Notes: a model not told the origin generated them from the letters alone. Numbered from the stretch's first letter, positions 40,506 to 49,520 are shown. The stretch is DNA of 64,000 nt from Myxococcota bacterium (GCA_963169045.1 CAUJDF010000014.1:124001-188000); one strand, 5' to 3'. A program made the numbers and translations.

Positions 40506-43124
40506 TTGAGCATCGCCGAAGACGACCTGAAGATCGGCCTCGCGGCGCTCGAGCGCGGCCTGCTGACGGCGGCGGAGCTGCTCGATCTGGCGTGGCACCT
40601 CGGGCGCGCGCGCCCCGGCAGCGCCGACATGGCGGCGCTGCTCCTCGAGGGCGGCTTCGTCACGCACGCCGAGCTGCCGGCGCTCTGCGTCGGGGCCACG
40701 GGGCAGAGCACGCTCGCCACGCTGGCGACGCTCGGCGCCCTGGCGCCCACGCAGCATTCGCTGCCGCCGCTGATGACGCCCTCGCCGGGCGACGGCGAGC
40801 GGCAGGCGCTGGTGGATCCGATTGGCGAGTACGGGCTCGACGGCGATCGTTTCCGGCGGCGCTATGTGCAGGGCGAGGAGATCGGCCGCGGCGGCGTGGG
40901 GCGCGTGACGAGCTTCCGCGATCTGCTGATGGGGCGCACCGTGGCGATCAAGGCGCTGCACGACCCGCGGGCCGGCGGCACCGCGCTCGCGCGCTTCCTC
41001 GCCGAGGCGCGCACGACGGCGCGCCTCGAGCACCCCAACGTGGTGCCGGTGCACGATCTCGGCGTGGGCCCCGACGGCGCGCCGTACTTCACGATGAAGC
41101 GGGTGCGCGGCCGCTCGCTGCGCCAGGTCCTCGACGGCCTCGAGCGCGGCGAGGAGGCCGAGCGCTTCTCGCGCTACCGCCTGCTCGGCCTCTTCGCGCA
41201 GGTGTGCATGGCGGTCGACTACGCGCACTCGCTCGGTGTCATCCACCGCGACCTCAAGCCCGAGAACCTGATGGTCGGCGACTTCGGCGAGGTCTTCGTC
41301 ATGGACTGGGGCATCGCCCGGGTCCGCGGCGCCGCGCCCGAGCCCGAGCCCGCGTCGGGGACGCTGTCCTTCGACAGCACGCCGGTGACGCTCGCGGGCA
41401 CGATCTTCGGCACGCCGGGGTACATGGCGCCGGAGCAGGCCGCCGGGCAGACCGACGCGCTCGGCCCGCAGACCGACGTCTGGGCGCTCGGCGCCATCCT
41501 GTACGAGCTGCTGACGGGCCGCCGCACGCACGAGGCGCCCTCGCCGCTCGCGGTGCTCGTCGCCACCGTGCGCGAGGACGTCGTCCCCCCGCGTCAGCGG
41601 TCGCCGCGACGCGACATCCCCCCGGACCTCGAGGAGATCTGCCTGCGCGCGCTCGCCCGCGATCCGGCGGGGCGCTATCCGACCGCGCGCGCGCTCCACG
41701 AGGAGCTCGAGCGGTACCTCGAGGGTACGCGCGAGCGCGAGCGGCGCGAGGCCGAGGCGACGCTGCTCGTCGAGGAGGGCCGCGAGGTCCGCTGGTACAT
41801 GCGCACGCTCGCCGAGGAGCTCGTCGCCGTGCGCGAGCGCCTGCGCCAGATGCCGCCGCTGTCTGGCAACGACCCGGTGGAAGTCAAGCGCGAACGGTGG
41901 TCGCTCGAGGACCGCGGCGAGGACCTCGAGCGCGAGCGGCAGCGCGCCTTCCGCTGGGCCGAGGCGAAGCTCGTGCGCGCCACGGAGCTCGTCCCCGGCC
42001 GCGCCGACGCGCGCCTCGAGCTCGCCGAGATGCACTGGCAGCGCTATCGCCAGGCCCGCGACGCCTTCGACCACCGCGCCGCCGAGGAGCACCTCGAGGC
42101 GGTGGCGCGCTACGACGACGGCGCCTTCGCGACGCTGCTCGCGCCCACCGTGCCGCTCGATCTCGAGACCGATCCGCCGGGCGCCGAGGTGGTGCTCTTC
42201 CGCTACGAGGCGCGCGACCGGGTGCTGGTGCCGGTGGCCGAGCGCGTGCTCGGCAGGACGCCACTGCGGGGCGTGCCCGTGCCCACCGGCCGGCGGCTGC
42301 TCGAGATCCGGCACGCCGGGCGCCGGGCGGTCCGGCTGCCGGTGCTGACGGACCAGGGCGACGCGCTGACGTTCCGCGTGCCGCTGCCGACCGACGCCGC
42401 GCTCGGCGAGGGCTTCGTGTACGTGCCGGCGGGGCCGTTCCTGCGCGGCAACGACCGCGAGGCGCTCATGCCGGCGCCGGCGGCGCGCACCCGGCTCGAG
42501 GCGTTCGCCATCGCGCGGTATCCGGTCACCGTGGCCGAGTACTTCGAGTTCCTCGCCGATCTGTCATCCGACGAGGCCCGCCGGCGGGCCCCCCGCGAGG
42601 AGACGGGCAAGGCGCTGCTCGGCCCCGACGCGGGCGGCCGCTGGACGACGCCCGCCCGCGACGCGGACGGCGACCTGTGGCATGGCGACTGGCCCGTGGT
42701 GCACGTCCACTTCGACGACGCGCGCACCTACGCTGCCTGGAGGAGCGCGCGCGACGGCGCCCGCTACCGCCTGCCCACCGAGGACGAGTGGGAGAAGGCG
42801 GCGCGCGGCACCGACGGACGCTTCTTCCCGTGGGGCGACCACTTCGACCCCGCGTGCTGCCTGATGCGCGACACGGTGCCCGGGCGGCCCAGCCTGCACC
42901 CGGTCGGATCGCGGCCCGCCGACGAGTCGCCCTACGGCGTGCGTGACATGGCCGGCGGCGCCCGCGCCTGGACGGACTCCTGGTACGAGCCGGGCCAGCG
43001 CGCGCTGCGCGGCGGCGCGTGGAACCTCTACGCCAACTTCTGCCGCGCCGCGAGCCGCTGGGGCATGAGCCCCAACCGCCCGCTCGCGAACACCGGCATC
43101 CGCCTCGTCAAGCAGATCGAGTAG
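40506..43124 (+). CDS. Ser/Thr kinase fused to formylglycine-generating-enzyme-like domain
   Basis: 872 residues from a TTG at 40506, the first plausible start after the divergent spacer. A small helical domain (1-100) precedes a kinase (about 120-405): Gly loop GRGGVGRV, Lys149, HRDLKPEN with Asp249, DWG at 267-269, MAPEQ. A basic coiled region (415-540) follows, then a PEGA-like beta unit (about 555-605, LETDPPGAEVVL), and an FGE-sulfatase domain from about 640 (GEGFVYVPAGPFLRGND, FAIARYPVTVAEYFEFL, RLPTEDEWEKAARG, LRGGAW). In true FGE enzymes a Cys pair oxidises sulfatase cysteine; here the fold may only bind a ligand. The kinase site looks intact. Confidence 0.9.
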   Translation: MSIAEDDLKIGLAALERGLLTAAELLDLAWHLGRARPGSADMAALLLEGGFVTHAELPALCVGATGQSTLATLATLGALAPTQHSLPPLMTPSPGDGERQALVDPIGEYGLDGDRFRRRYVQGEEIGRGGVGRVTSFRDLLMGRTVAIKALHDPRAGGTALARFLAEARTTARLEHPNVVPVHDLGVGPDGAPYFTMKRVRGRSLRQVLDGLERGEEAERFSRYRLLGLFAQVCMAVDYAHSLGVIHRDLKPENLMVGDFGEVFVMDWGIARVRGAAPEPEPASGTLSFDSTPVTLAGTIFGTPGYMAPEQAAGQTDALGPQTDVWALGAILYELLTGRRTHEAPSPLAVLVATVREDVVPPRQRSPRRDIPPDLEEICLRALARDPAGRYPTARALHEELERYLEGTRERERREAEATLLVEEGREVRWYMRTLAEELVAVRERLRQMPPLSGNDPVEVKRERWSLEDRGEDLERERQRAFRWAEAKLVRATELVPGRADARLELAEMHWQRYRQARDAFDHRAAEEHLEAVARYDDGAFATLLAPTVPLDLETDPPGAEVVLFRYEARDRVLVPVAERVLGRTPLRGVPVPTGRRLLEIRHAGRRAVRLPVLTDQGDALTFRVPLPTDAALGEGFVYVPAGPFLRGNDREALMPAPAARTRLEAFAIARYPVTVAEYFEFLADLSSDEARRRAPREETGKALLGPDAGGRWTTPARDADGDLWHGDWPVVHVHFDDARTYAAWRSARDGARYRLPTEDEWEKAARGTDGRFFPWGDHFDPACCLMRDTVPGRPSLHPVGSRPADESPYGVRDMAGGARAWTDSWYEPGQRALRGGAWNLYANFCRAASRWGMSPNRPLANTGIRLVKQIE

Positions 43125-43189
43125 GCATCCTCGGATTGCGGGGCGCGCCGACCCGTCGCATGCTGCGGCCGCGCGTGGCGAGGGCTGGG

Positions 43190-45169
43190 ATGCGATACGA
43201 ATGCTTGTGGGCGGTGGTGTGTCTGCTGGCCGGGTGCGAGGGCGGCATGGGCCGCGGCGGCGACGCCGGCCTCTCGCCGGACGCCGGGCTCGGCGGTCCC
43301 GACGGCGGCGGCCTGGTGGTGCGCCCCGACGACGGCCCGCCTCGGCGGCCGGCGGCCTGCCCCGGCGACCGGCAGATCGCGCTCGTCGTGGGACGCGCCT
43401 GCCCGATCGACCGGAGGGCTCCTTGGTTCACCAGCCAGATCCTGCAGATCGGCGACGCCCGCTTCTGCGCCTACACCTGGACGGACGGCGGCGCGAACCC
43501 CGACCCGGACCTGTTGCCGTTGCGGGGCGCACAGCCGGACTGCCACGTCGTGGCGGCGCAAGCCTCGCCGGAGGACGTCCGCGCGTCGCTGGCGCCGGCG
43601 TTCCACGCCGCCTTCCTGCAGGCCGCCGACGCGATGACCGAGCTGCCGCCGGCCTCCGGCGCGCTCGGCGGGACGGTGACCGTCGCGGTCATCGACACGT
43701 GGGCCGACGAAGAGGCGCCCGGCGCGACGAACCCCGTGCGGACGTTCCATGGCCAGGCCATGGCCCACTTCATCGGCGGCCTCACCGGCGCGCGGTCGGG
43801 CGCGGGCCTGGGTGCCGACAACGGCCTCCGCCTCGACGCACGCCGCGCCCTCGACCTCTTCGTCCCGGAGGACGGAGAGCGGCCGGTCGTGGTCGGCGAG
43901 GGCGACGGCCACTTCGGCTATCAGGGTCGCCTCGCCGAGGAGATCGCGCGCGCGGTCGCCGAGGCGCCCGCCGGGCCGCGACAGCGCCTCGTGATCAACC
44001 TGGCCGTCGGCTGGAACCCGCACTGGGGCGGCCTCGACGAAGGGATGCCCCTCTCGTCGGCCGTGGTCCTCGCCGCGCTCGTGCAAGCGCGCTGCGCCGG
44101 CGCGGCGATCTTCGCGGCGGCGGGCAACAGCAGCGGCGGCCAGGCGGGCACGACGGGGCCGATTCTGCCGGCGGCGTGGGAGCAGTGGACCGTCGACGCC
44201 GCCATCGAGGCGCTCGGGATCGAAGACGTGGCCTGCCCGCTGTCGGCGGACGAGCGCCGGACGTCGCTCGTGTTCGCCGTCGGCGGGCTCGACTACGACG
44301 ACCAGCCGCTCGCCAACGCCCGGCCCCAGGGCCTCCCGCGCCTCGGCGCGACGGCGTTCTACGCGTCGGCGGACGTGAGCGGGCGGCTGTTCGCGGGGCC
44401 CGCGCCCGTCGCCACGGACTTCTTCACCGGCAGCTCGGTGTCCACGGCGGTCGCCTCCGCGGCGGCGGCCCTGTCGTGGCGCTATCGCCCGGCGCTGTCG
44501 GCCTCGGCGCTCCACACGCTCGTCCTGCGCGCCGCGATGCCCGTCGGCCCGCGCGCCGACTTCTGCCTCCGTCCGCCCTGCGGCGAAGTGCGCCGCGTCT
44601 CGGTGTGCCGCGCCGTGGAGAGCGCGGTGGAGCGCAGCCTGCCGTGCCGGGACCTCGGCAACGGACGGGCCGTGCCGCCGCCGCTGACGGCGAACCTCGG
44701 CGCGAACGTCCGGCCGCCCGACCGCCGGACGGAGTCGAGCTGGGCGGCGGCGCGGCGGGTCTGCGACGTGCGCTGGCTCAGGGCCGGCGTCGGACAGACG
44801 GTGGGCCAGCCCTGCCCGGACCTGCGGCACTACGACGGTCACATGGTGCCCTGGGCGGTGTCGCCGCAACCGCAGATCAACGGGTGCGACGTCTGCAGCC
44901 TGCAGCGCGCGAGCAGTGGCGGGTGGACGTTGTTCGTCGGCGTCAGCGCCAAGGTGTCGTCGCTCGACGGGCCGATGCTCGTCCTGCCGGGTGGCCAGAC
45001 CATTGACATCGGCAAGACCTACCGCACCTCCTCGCTGACAGGCGGAAAGTTCTATCAATTCAACGGCTTGCCCATCTCGAGCGCCCCCTCTTCGGCGTCG
45101 CTCGTGTACCGCGTCTCGGCAAGCACGGGCACGTGGTCGGCCAAGGCCCCCCTCTACATCAAGTTCTGA
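43190..45169 (+). CDS. subtilisin-like (S8) peptidase lipoprotein
   Basis: 659 residues; ATG at 43190 is preceded by GAGGG, and gives lipobox LLAGC (Cys16) followed by an Asp/Gly linker. The S8 catalytic set is recognisable: Asp169 (VTVAVIDTW), His187 (FHGQAMAHFIGG), Asn313 of the oxyanion hole (AAAGNSSG) and Ser416 (TGSSVSTAVASAAAAL). Residues about 500-659 form a Cys-containing beta-rich domain. An active surface or periplasmic serine protease is the expected product, though Ala/Pro replacements in the Ser motif (STAV for ATPH-like) could lower activity. It lies between the kinase-FGE gene and the sigma factor operon. Confidence 0.8.
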   Translation: MRYECLWAVVCLLAGCEGGMGRGGDAGLSPDAGLGGPDGGGLVVRPDDGPPRRPAACPGDRQIALVVGRACPIDRRAPWFTSQILQIGDARFCAYTWTDGGANPDPDLLPLRGAQPDCHVVAAQASPEDVRASLAPAFHAAFLQAADAMTELPPASGALGGTVTVAVIDTWADEEAPGATNPVRTFHGQAMAHFIGGLTGARSGAGLGADNGLRLDARRALDLFVPEDGERPVVVGEGDGHFGYQGRLAEEIARAVAEAPAGPRQRLVINLAVGWNPHWGGLDEGMPLSSAVVLAALVQARCAGAAIFAAAGNSSGGQAGTTGPILPAAWEQWTVDAAIEALGIEDVACPLSADERRTSLVFAVGGLDYDDQPLANARPQGLPRLGATAFYASADVSGRLFAGPAPVATDFFTGSSVSTAVASAAAALSWRYRPALSASALHTLVLRAAMPVGPRADFCLRPPCGEVRRVSVCRAVESAVERSLPCRDLGNGRAVPPPLTANLGANVRPPDRRTESSWAAARRVCDVRWLRAGVGQTVGQPCPDLRHYDGHMVPWAVSPQPQINGCDVCSLQRASSGGWTLFVGVSAKVSSLDGPMLVLPGGQTIDIGKTYRTSSLTGGKFYQFNGLPISSAPSSASLVYRVSASTGTWSAKAPLYIKF

Positions 45170-45253
45170 ATTCGGCGGCCCCGTGTCGGAATCCGGCGCG
45201 GGCGAGCGCCGCACGGGCGGAGCACGCGCCATGGACCGAGCGACGTCGCGAAG

Positions 45254-45283
45254 TTGTCCGCCGCCCGAGCCCGCGACTAGGCT
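45254..45283 (+). promoter_or_regulatory. possible promoter of the ECF sigma operon
   Basis: TTGTCC (45254-45259) and TAGGCT (45278-45283) are separated by 18 nt and end 30 nt before the GTG. They resemble a weak sigma-70 promoter. An ECF-specific promoter in the same place cannot be excluded. Confidence 0.3.
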
Positions 45284-45313
45284 CTCGGGGCGGCGGGGTC
45301 AGGAGGCGGGCGG

Positions 45314-45901
45314 GTGCGGGCGAACTACGCGCGAGACGACCAGGACGCCGAGCGCGAGGCGCGCGAGGCGCTCGGTCGCGGCGACCACCGCGCCGCGCTG
45401 GCGATGCTCATGCGCGTCCACGGCGAAGCGATCTATCGCCACTGCCGCGTCGTGCTCCAGGACGACGACCTCGCCCACGACGTGCTGCAGACCGTCTTTG
45501 TCCAGGCCCACCGCGATCTCGGTTCGTTCGGCGGTCGCTCGAACCTGCGCGGGTGGCTGTTCGGCATCGCGCGCCACCGCTGCCTCGACGCGCTGCGCAG
45601 CCGGCAGCGGCAGCGGCAGCGGCACGTGTCCGATGAGGGCGCGCTCGATGTGGCGGCGGACCCCCGCGCGGGTGTCGAGGCGCTCCTGGCGGCGGGCGAC
45701 GACGCCGAGCAGCTCGAGCGCTGCCTGCGCGAGCTGCGCCCCGACATCCGCATCGCGGTGCTGCTCCGCTTCCAGGAAGGCATGTCCTACGAGGAGATGG
45801 AGCGCGTGTGCCGCGAGCGCTCCGACACGCTGCGCGCGCGTGTCGTGCGCTCGCTGCCGTTCTTGCGGCGCTGTCTCGAGCAGCGGGAGGCGGCGACATG
45901 A
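45314..45901 (+). CDS. ECF-type RNA polymerase sigma factor
   Basis: 195 residues from GTG at 45314, with AGGAGG 8 nt upstream. Region 2 is clear (YRHCRVVLQDDDLAHDVLQTVFVQAHRDLGSF, then SNLRGWLFGIARHRCLDALR) and region 4 follows (LRPDIRIAVLLRFQEGMSYEEMERVC, LRARVVRSLPFLRRCL); there are no regions 1 or 3. It should direct a small regulon in response to an envelope signal. Its stop overlaps the anti-sigma start as ATGA, the normal arrangement for a sigma/anti-sigma pair. Which promoters it reads cannot be told from one gene. Confidence 0.92.
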   Translation: MRANYARDDQDAEREAREALGRGDHRAALAMLMRVHGEAIYRHCRVVLQDDDLAHDVLQTVFVQAHRDLGSFGGRSNLRGWLFGIARHRCLDALRSRQRQRQRHVSDEGALDVAADPRAGVEALLAAGDDAEQLERCLRELRPDIRIAVLLRFQEGMSYEEMERVCRERSDTLRARVVRSLPFLRRCLEQREAAT

Positions 45902-46596
45902 GCGCGTGTGAACGCTTCGAGCGCGAGGGCCTCGCCGCCCTCGACGCCGGCGAGGCGCTCGATCCCCACTTCGACGACTGCGCCGAGTGCCGCGCCGCCC
46001 GCGCGGCCCACGCGCGGCTCGCGGCGGCCCTGCCGCGTGTCGGCGCGCGCTACACGCCCCGCGGCGACTGGGAGGCGCGCGTCCTCGCCGCCGTGGCCCG
46101 CGAGCGGCCGTCGCGCGGTCGTCTGGTGGCCTGGCTGGCGGCGGCGCTGGTGGCCGTCGCGGCGGCGGTCCTGCTCTTCCCGCGCGGCGCGGCGGAGCTG
46201 CCGGTCTACGGCCTGTCGGTCTCCGCGGGCGAGTCGCCCGTGCGCAGCGGCGACACCGTCCAGGACGCGCCGGTGCTTGGTCCGGGCTCGGCGCTGACGG
46301 TCGTGCTGCAGCCCGAAGGCGCGGTGACCGGACCGGTCGCCGTCGGCGCCTGGGCGCTCGGACCGGCGGGCCTGCGCGCGCTGGCCGCGGCGCCCGAGGT
46401 GGCGGCGTCGGGTGGGGCGCGGGTGCGCGTCGAGGCCGGCGATCCGGCCCTCGTCGCCGGGCCGATCACGCTCGTCTTCGCCGTCGCGCCCGCCGGCGCG
46501 CAGCCCGACGCGGCGGCGGTGCAACGCGCGCTCGACACCGGCACGACGGACGGATGGCGCCTGCTCCGCCAGCCGGTGGTGGTCCGCGGCCCGTGA
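45898..46596 (+). CDS. membrane anti-sigma factor with zinc motif
   Basis: 232 residues. The cytoplasmic N-terminus has the ZAS signature His24-x3-Cys28-x2-Cys31 (HFDDCAEC). A single membrane helix at 76-94 (VAWLAAALVAVAAAVLLF) is followed by about 135 periplasmic residues of beta-rich, Gly/Pro/Ala-rich sequence. In such factors the N-terminus holds the sigma factor and the periplasmic part receives the signal, usually through proteolysis. Start ATGA-coupled to the sigma factor. Because the CHAT-protease lipoprotein is made from the same operon and sits on the periplasmic side, the C-terminal domain here is a candidate substrate. Confidence 0.88.
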   Translation: MSACERFEREGLAALDAGEALDPHFDDCAECRAARAAHARLAAALPRVGARYTPRGDWEARVLAAVARERPSRGRLVAWLAAALVAVAAAVLLFPRGAAELPVYGLSVSAGESPVRSGDTVQDAPVLGPGSALTVVLQPEGAVTGPVAVGAWALGPAGLRALAAAPEVAASGGARVRVEAGDPALVAGPITLVFAVAPAGAQPDAAAVQRALDTGTTDGWRLLRQPVVVRGP

Positions 46597-46769
46597 GCGC
46601 CCGCCCCCTCGGGACGCCCGCGCTGTTCGGCGAAGCGCCGGTCCGTCGCCCGCGGTGTGGTGCCGCCGCACGCGGGGCCTCTGCCCGAGCCGCGACACGA
46701 GGCGCCCGTTCGTCGATGGCGCGCCCGCGGCGTGGTGGGCCGCCCCGCCGGCCCGCGCGCGCGCCGTGA
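46593..46769 (+). CDS. possible 58-aa basic peptide between anti-sigma and CHAT genes
   Basis: GTG at 46593 overlaps the anti-sigma stop (GTGA) and the TGA at 46767 overlaps the CHAT start (GTGA), so the frame bridges the gap exactly. It encodes an Arg/Ala/Pro-rich peptide with no recognisable motif. The composition is what random high-GC sequence would give, so coding is doubtful. Its value may be to carry ribosomes across the gap between the two larger genes. Confidence 0.25.
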   Translation: MSARPLGTPALFGEAPVRRPRCGAAARGASARAATRGARSSMARPRRGGPPRRPARAP

Positions 46770-49405
46770 GCCTGCGCCCCGCCGTCGCGCTGTCGATCGC
46801 GGCGCTGGGGTGCGCCGCCCCCGACCCCGGGCCGCCGCCGCTCCCCCTCGCCGTGGAGTTCGCGGGCTGCGCCGCCGTCACGCGCGGGCCGGTGTGCGTC
46901 CCGGCACCGGACCGTCCGGTGGTGCTGTGGGTGTCCGCGCCGCCGGGGGCGACGTTGGAGGTGGCCCCCGGCGCACCGCCTTCGGAGTCGGTGGCGGACG
47001 GCGCGCGCTTCCGGGTCGCGGTGCCCGACGGAACCGCGGCGGTGACCGTGCGCGCGACCGCCGGTGCCGCGCGGGGCGAGTGGCGCCTGCCCCTGGCCAC
47101 GACGACCCCGCACGCCGAGGTGGCTGCCGCCCGCGCCCTTCGGGCCGGCGGCAAGGCCGCGGAGGCCGCGGAGCGCCTCGCCGCGGCGCTCCCCGCGCTC
47201 CCGCTCCCGGCGCGCGCCGAGGCGCTCGGCCTGCTCGGCCGGCTCGAGCACGGGCGCGGCCGCCCCGAGGCCGCCTACGCGCACCTGCGCGAGGCGATCC
47301 GCGCCGGCGTCGAGGCGGGGCACGTCTCGCAGCCGGCCGACGACGCGTTCGCGCTGGCCTACTTCCTCGTCCACGACGCCCGCCGGCTGGACGAAGCGCG
47401 GGCCGCGCTCGACGAGGTGGAGCCGCTCGTCGCCGCCTACCCCGAGGGCGCGTCACGCCTGCCCTACTACCGCGCGGTCGTCTCCCAGGAGGCCTGGGAC
47501 CTGCGCGCCGCCCTGGCGCAGGCCGACGAGGCGGAGGCGCGCGCGACGCGACTCGACGTCCGACGGATCCGCGACTTTGCGCGGCAGACGCGCGCCGGCG
47601 TCTTTCGGCAGCTGGGGCGCCACACCGAGGCCGTCGCCGTGCTCGAGTCGCTGCGCGCCGACGCCCCCGCCGCGCCGCCGTGCGACCGCGCGCAGCTGCT
47701 CAACAACCTCGGTTGGGCGTACACGCTGGCGGGCGGCGGCGATCCCATCCCCCTGCTCGAGGCGGCGGTGGCGCTCTACGGCGGCGAGTGCGGGCGCCCC
47801 GCCGACGAGGCCAACGCGCGCGTCTCGCTGGCCACCGCGCAGCTCCGCGCCGGCCGACCCGCGGCGGCGCGCGCGCAGATCGAGGCCGTGCGCGCGAGTC
47901 CGCGCCTCGACGCGTTCGTGGCGCCCTGGCTCGAGGACCTCGAGGGCGAGTTGGCGCTCGCCGAGGGCCACCCCGAGGCGGCGATCGAGCGCTTCGGGCG
48001 CCGGCTCGCCGATCCGGCGACGCCGCCGGAGCTCGTGTGGCGGGCGCACGTGGGGCTCGGCCGCGCCCACCGCGCCCGCGGCTCGCTCGCCGAGGCGGCG
48101 GCGGTGCTCGGCCGGGCCGAGGCGCTCGTCGAGGCGCTGCTGCTGCGCGCGCCGCTGGCGGAGGGGCGCGGCGCTGCGGTGTCCGAGCTCGAGGCGGGCA
48201 CACGGCTGTACCTCGACGCTCTCCTTGCGCTCGACCGGCCCGCGGAGGCGCTGGCGGTGGCGCGGCGCGCGAGCGCGCGGTTGCTGCGTCACGCACAGCG
48301 CATCGACCGCATGCGCGCACTGCCCGAGGGCGATCGTCGGCGGTGGGAGCGCGCGATCGGCGAGTACCGGCGGCGCCGCGCCGCCCTCGAGCAGGCGGCC
48401 ACCGAGGACTGGCAGCACCCCGCCCCGGTGGCGGCGCGGCGCCGGGCCGAGCGCGCCGCCGACGAGGCCACGCTGCGGCGCGCGCTCGACGAGGCCCTGT
48501 CCACGCTGCCGCGCGAGCCGGCGGACGCGGCGCTCTCGGTGCCCGCGCCCGGCGAGCTGCTGCTCGCCTACGCCGCCCTTCCGGAGGGCTGGGTCGGTTT
48601 CGCCGCCGACGAGCGCGGGGTCGTGGCGCGGCGGCTGCCCGCCGTGGATCCGCGCGCCCCGGCCGACACGCTCCTCGCGCCGTTCGCCACGCAGATCGCG
48701 CGCGCCGCCCGCCTGCGCGTCCTCGCGCCGGCGGCGCTGCGCGACGTCGACTTCCACGCGCTGCCCTGGGGCGACGGCCCGCTGCTCGCGCGGCTGCCAG
48801 TGGCCTACGGCGCCGACCTGCCACCGTTGACCGCGGGCGCGCCCCACGGGCCGGCGCTCGTGGTGGCGGATCCGCAGGACAACCTGCCGGGCGCGCGCGC
48901 GGAGGCCGAGGCCGTCGCCCAAGCGCTGCGCGCCCGCGCGCACGGGGTCGTGGTGCTCGCCGGGGCCGCGGCCTCGGGCGAGGCGGTGCGTGCCCACGCC
49001 GCGCGCGCTGCGGTGCTGCACTTCGCCGGGCACGCGGTGTTCGCCGGCCGCGAGGGCTGGGACAGCGCCCTGCCCCTGGCCGATGGCGCGCGGCTCGGCC
49101 TCGGCGACATCCTCGCGCTGCCCGCCGTGCCGCCGCGGGTCGTGCTCGCCGGCTGCGAGACCGCCCGCACCGACGGCGGCGGACGCGGCGAGGGCATCGG
49201 CCTCGCCCACGCCTTCCTGAGCGCCGGCGCCCGCGAGGTGCTCGCCGCACCGCGCCCCGTCCCCGACGCGCTCGCCGCCCGCCTCGCCGGCGCTCTGCAC
49301 GCGCGCGCCGACGCCGACCTCGCGACGGCCCTGCGCGCCGTCCAACTCGAGCTGCGTGCCGCCGGGGAGCCGGAGTGGGCCGTCTTCCGCGTGCTCGTGC
49401 GCTGA
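46766..49405 (+). CDS. CHAT-domain protease lipoprotein with TPR-like repeats
   Basis: 879 residues from GTG at 46766, where the lipoprotein signal begins (LSIAALGC, Cys16). A beta-rich segment (25-110) is followed by TPR-like helical repeats over about 115-520 (AEALGLLGRLEHGRGRPEAA, NNLGWAYTLAGG, ANARVSLATAQLRAGRPAAA). A helical stretch leads to the C-terminal CHAT domain (about 600-879) with the caspase-like dyad His756 in VLHFAGHAV and Cys797 in VVLAGCETA. CHAT proteases are cysteine peptidases of the caspase/separase clan and usually need an activation signal. Encoded in one operon with a sigma factor and its membrane anti-sigma, which suggests that it cleaves a regulator. The catalytic pair is intact. 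Confidence 0.85.
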   Translation: MSLRPAVALSIAALGCAAPDPGPPPLPLAVEFAGCAAVTRGPVCVPAPDRPVVLWVSAPPGATLEVAPGAPPSESVADGARFRVAVPDGTAAVTVRATAGAARGEWRLPLATTTPHAEVAAARALRAGGKAAEAAERLAAALPALPLPARAEALGLLGRLEHGRGRPEAAYAHLREAIRAGVEAGHVSQPADDAFALAYFLVHDARRLDEARAALDEVEPLVAAYPEGASRLPYYRAVVSQEAWDLRAALAQADEAEARATRLDVRRIRDFARQTRAGVFRQLGRHTEAVAVLESLRADAPAAPPCDRAQLLNNLGWAYTLAGGGDPIPLLEAAVALYGGECGRPADEANARVSLATAQLRAGRPAAARAQIEAVRASPRLDAFVAPWLEDLEGELALAEGHPEAAIERFGRRLADPATPPELVWRAHVGLGRAHRARGSLAEAAAVLGRAEALVEALLLRAPLAEGRGAAVSELEAGTRLYLDALLALDRPAEALAVARRASARLLRHAQRIDRMRALPEGDRRRWERAIGEYRRRRAALEQAATEDWQHPAPVAARRRAERAADEATLRRALDEALSTLPREPADAALSVPAPGELLLAYAALPEGWVGFAADERGVVARRLPAVDPRAPADTLLAPFATQIARAARLRVLAPAALRDVDFHALPWGDGPLLARLPVAYGADLPPLTAGAPHGPALVVADPQDNLPGARAEAEAVAQALRARAHGVVVLAGAAASGEAVRAHAARAAVLHFAGHAVFAGREGWDSALPLADGARLGLGDILALPAVPPRVVLAGCETARTDGGGRGEGIGLAHAFLSAGAREVLAAPRPVPDALAARLAGALHARADADLATALRAVQLELRAAGEPEWAVFRVLVR

Positions 49406-49520
49406 AAGGCGGCGACGCCGACGCCCGTCGCGCACGGCGGCGCCAACACATTGAAATCACTGAAATTTCCGGCAAGGGGCGAACGCGCCGGAGGTCGGAA
49501 GGAAGCCGACGCGCGGGGGA

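Noticed and set aside
45254-45283. An ECF-specific autoregulatory promoter before the sigma gene
   Set aside because: No second copy of the same -35/-10 pair was seen in the window, so self-recognition cannot be argued; kept only as a weak generic promoter.
46766-49405. A CRISPR type III-E (Craspase) locus because of the TPR-like CHAT protease near a sigma factor
   Set aside because: No repeat array and no Cas7/Cas11-like gene were found nearby, and the CHAT protein has its own lipoprotein signal.
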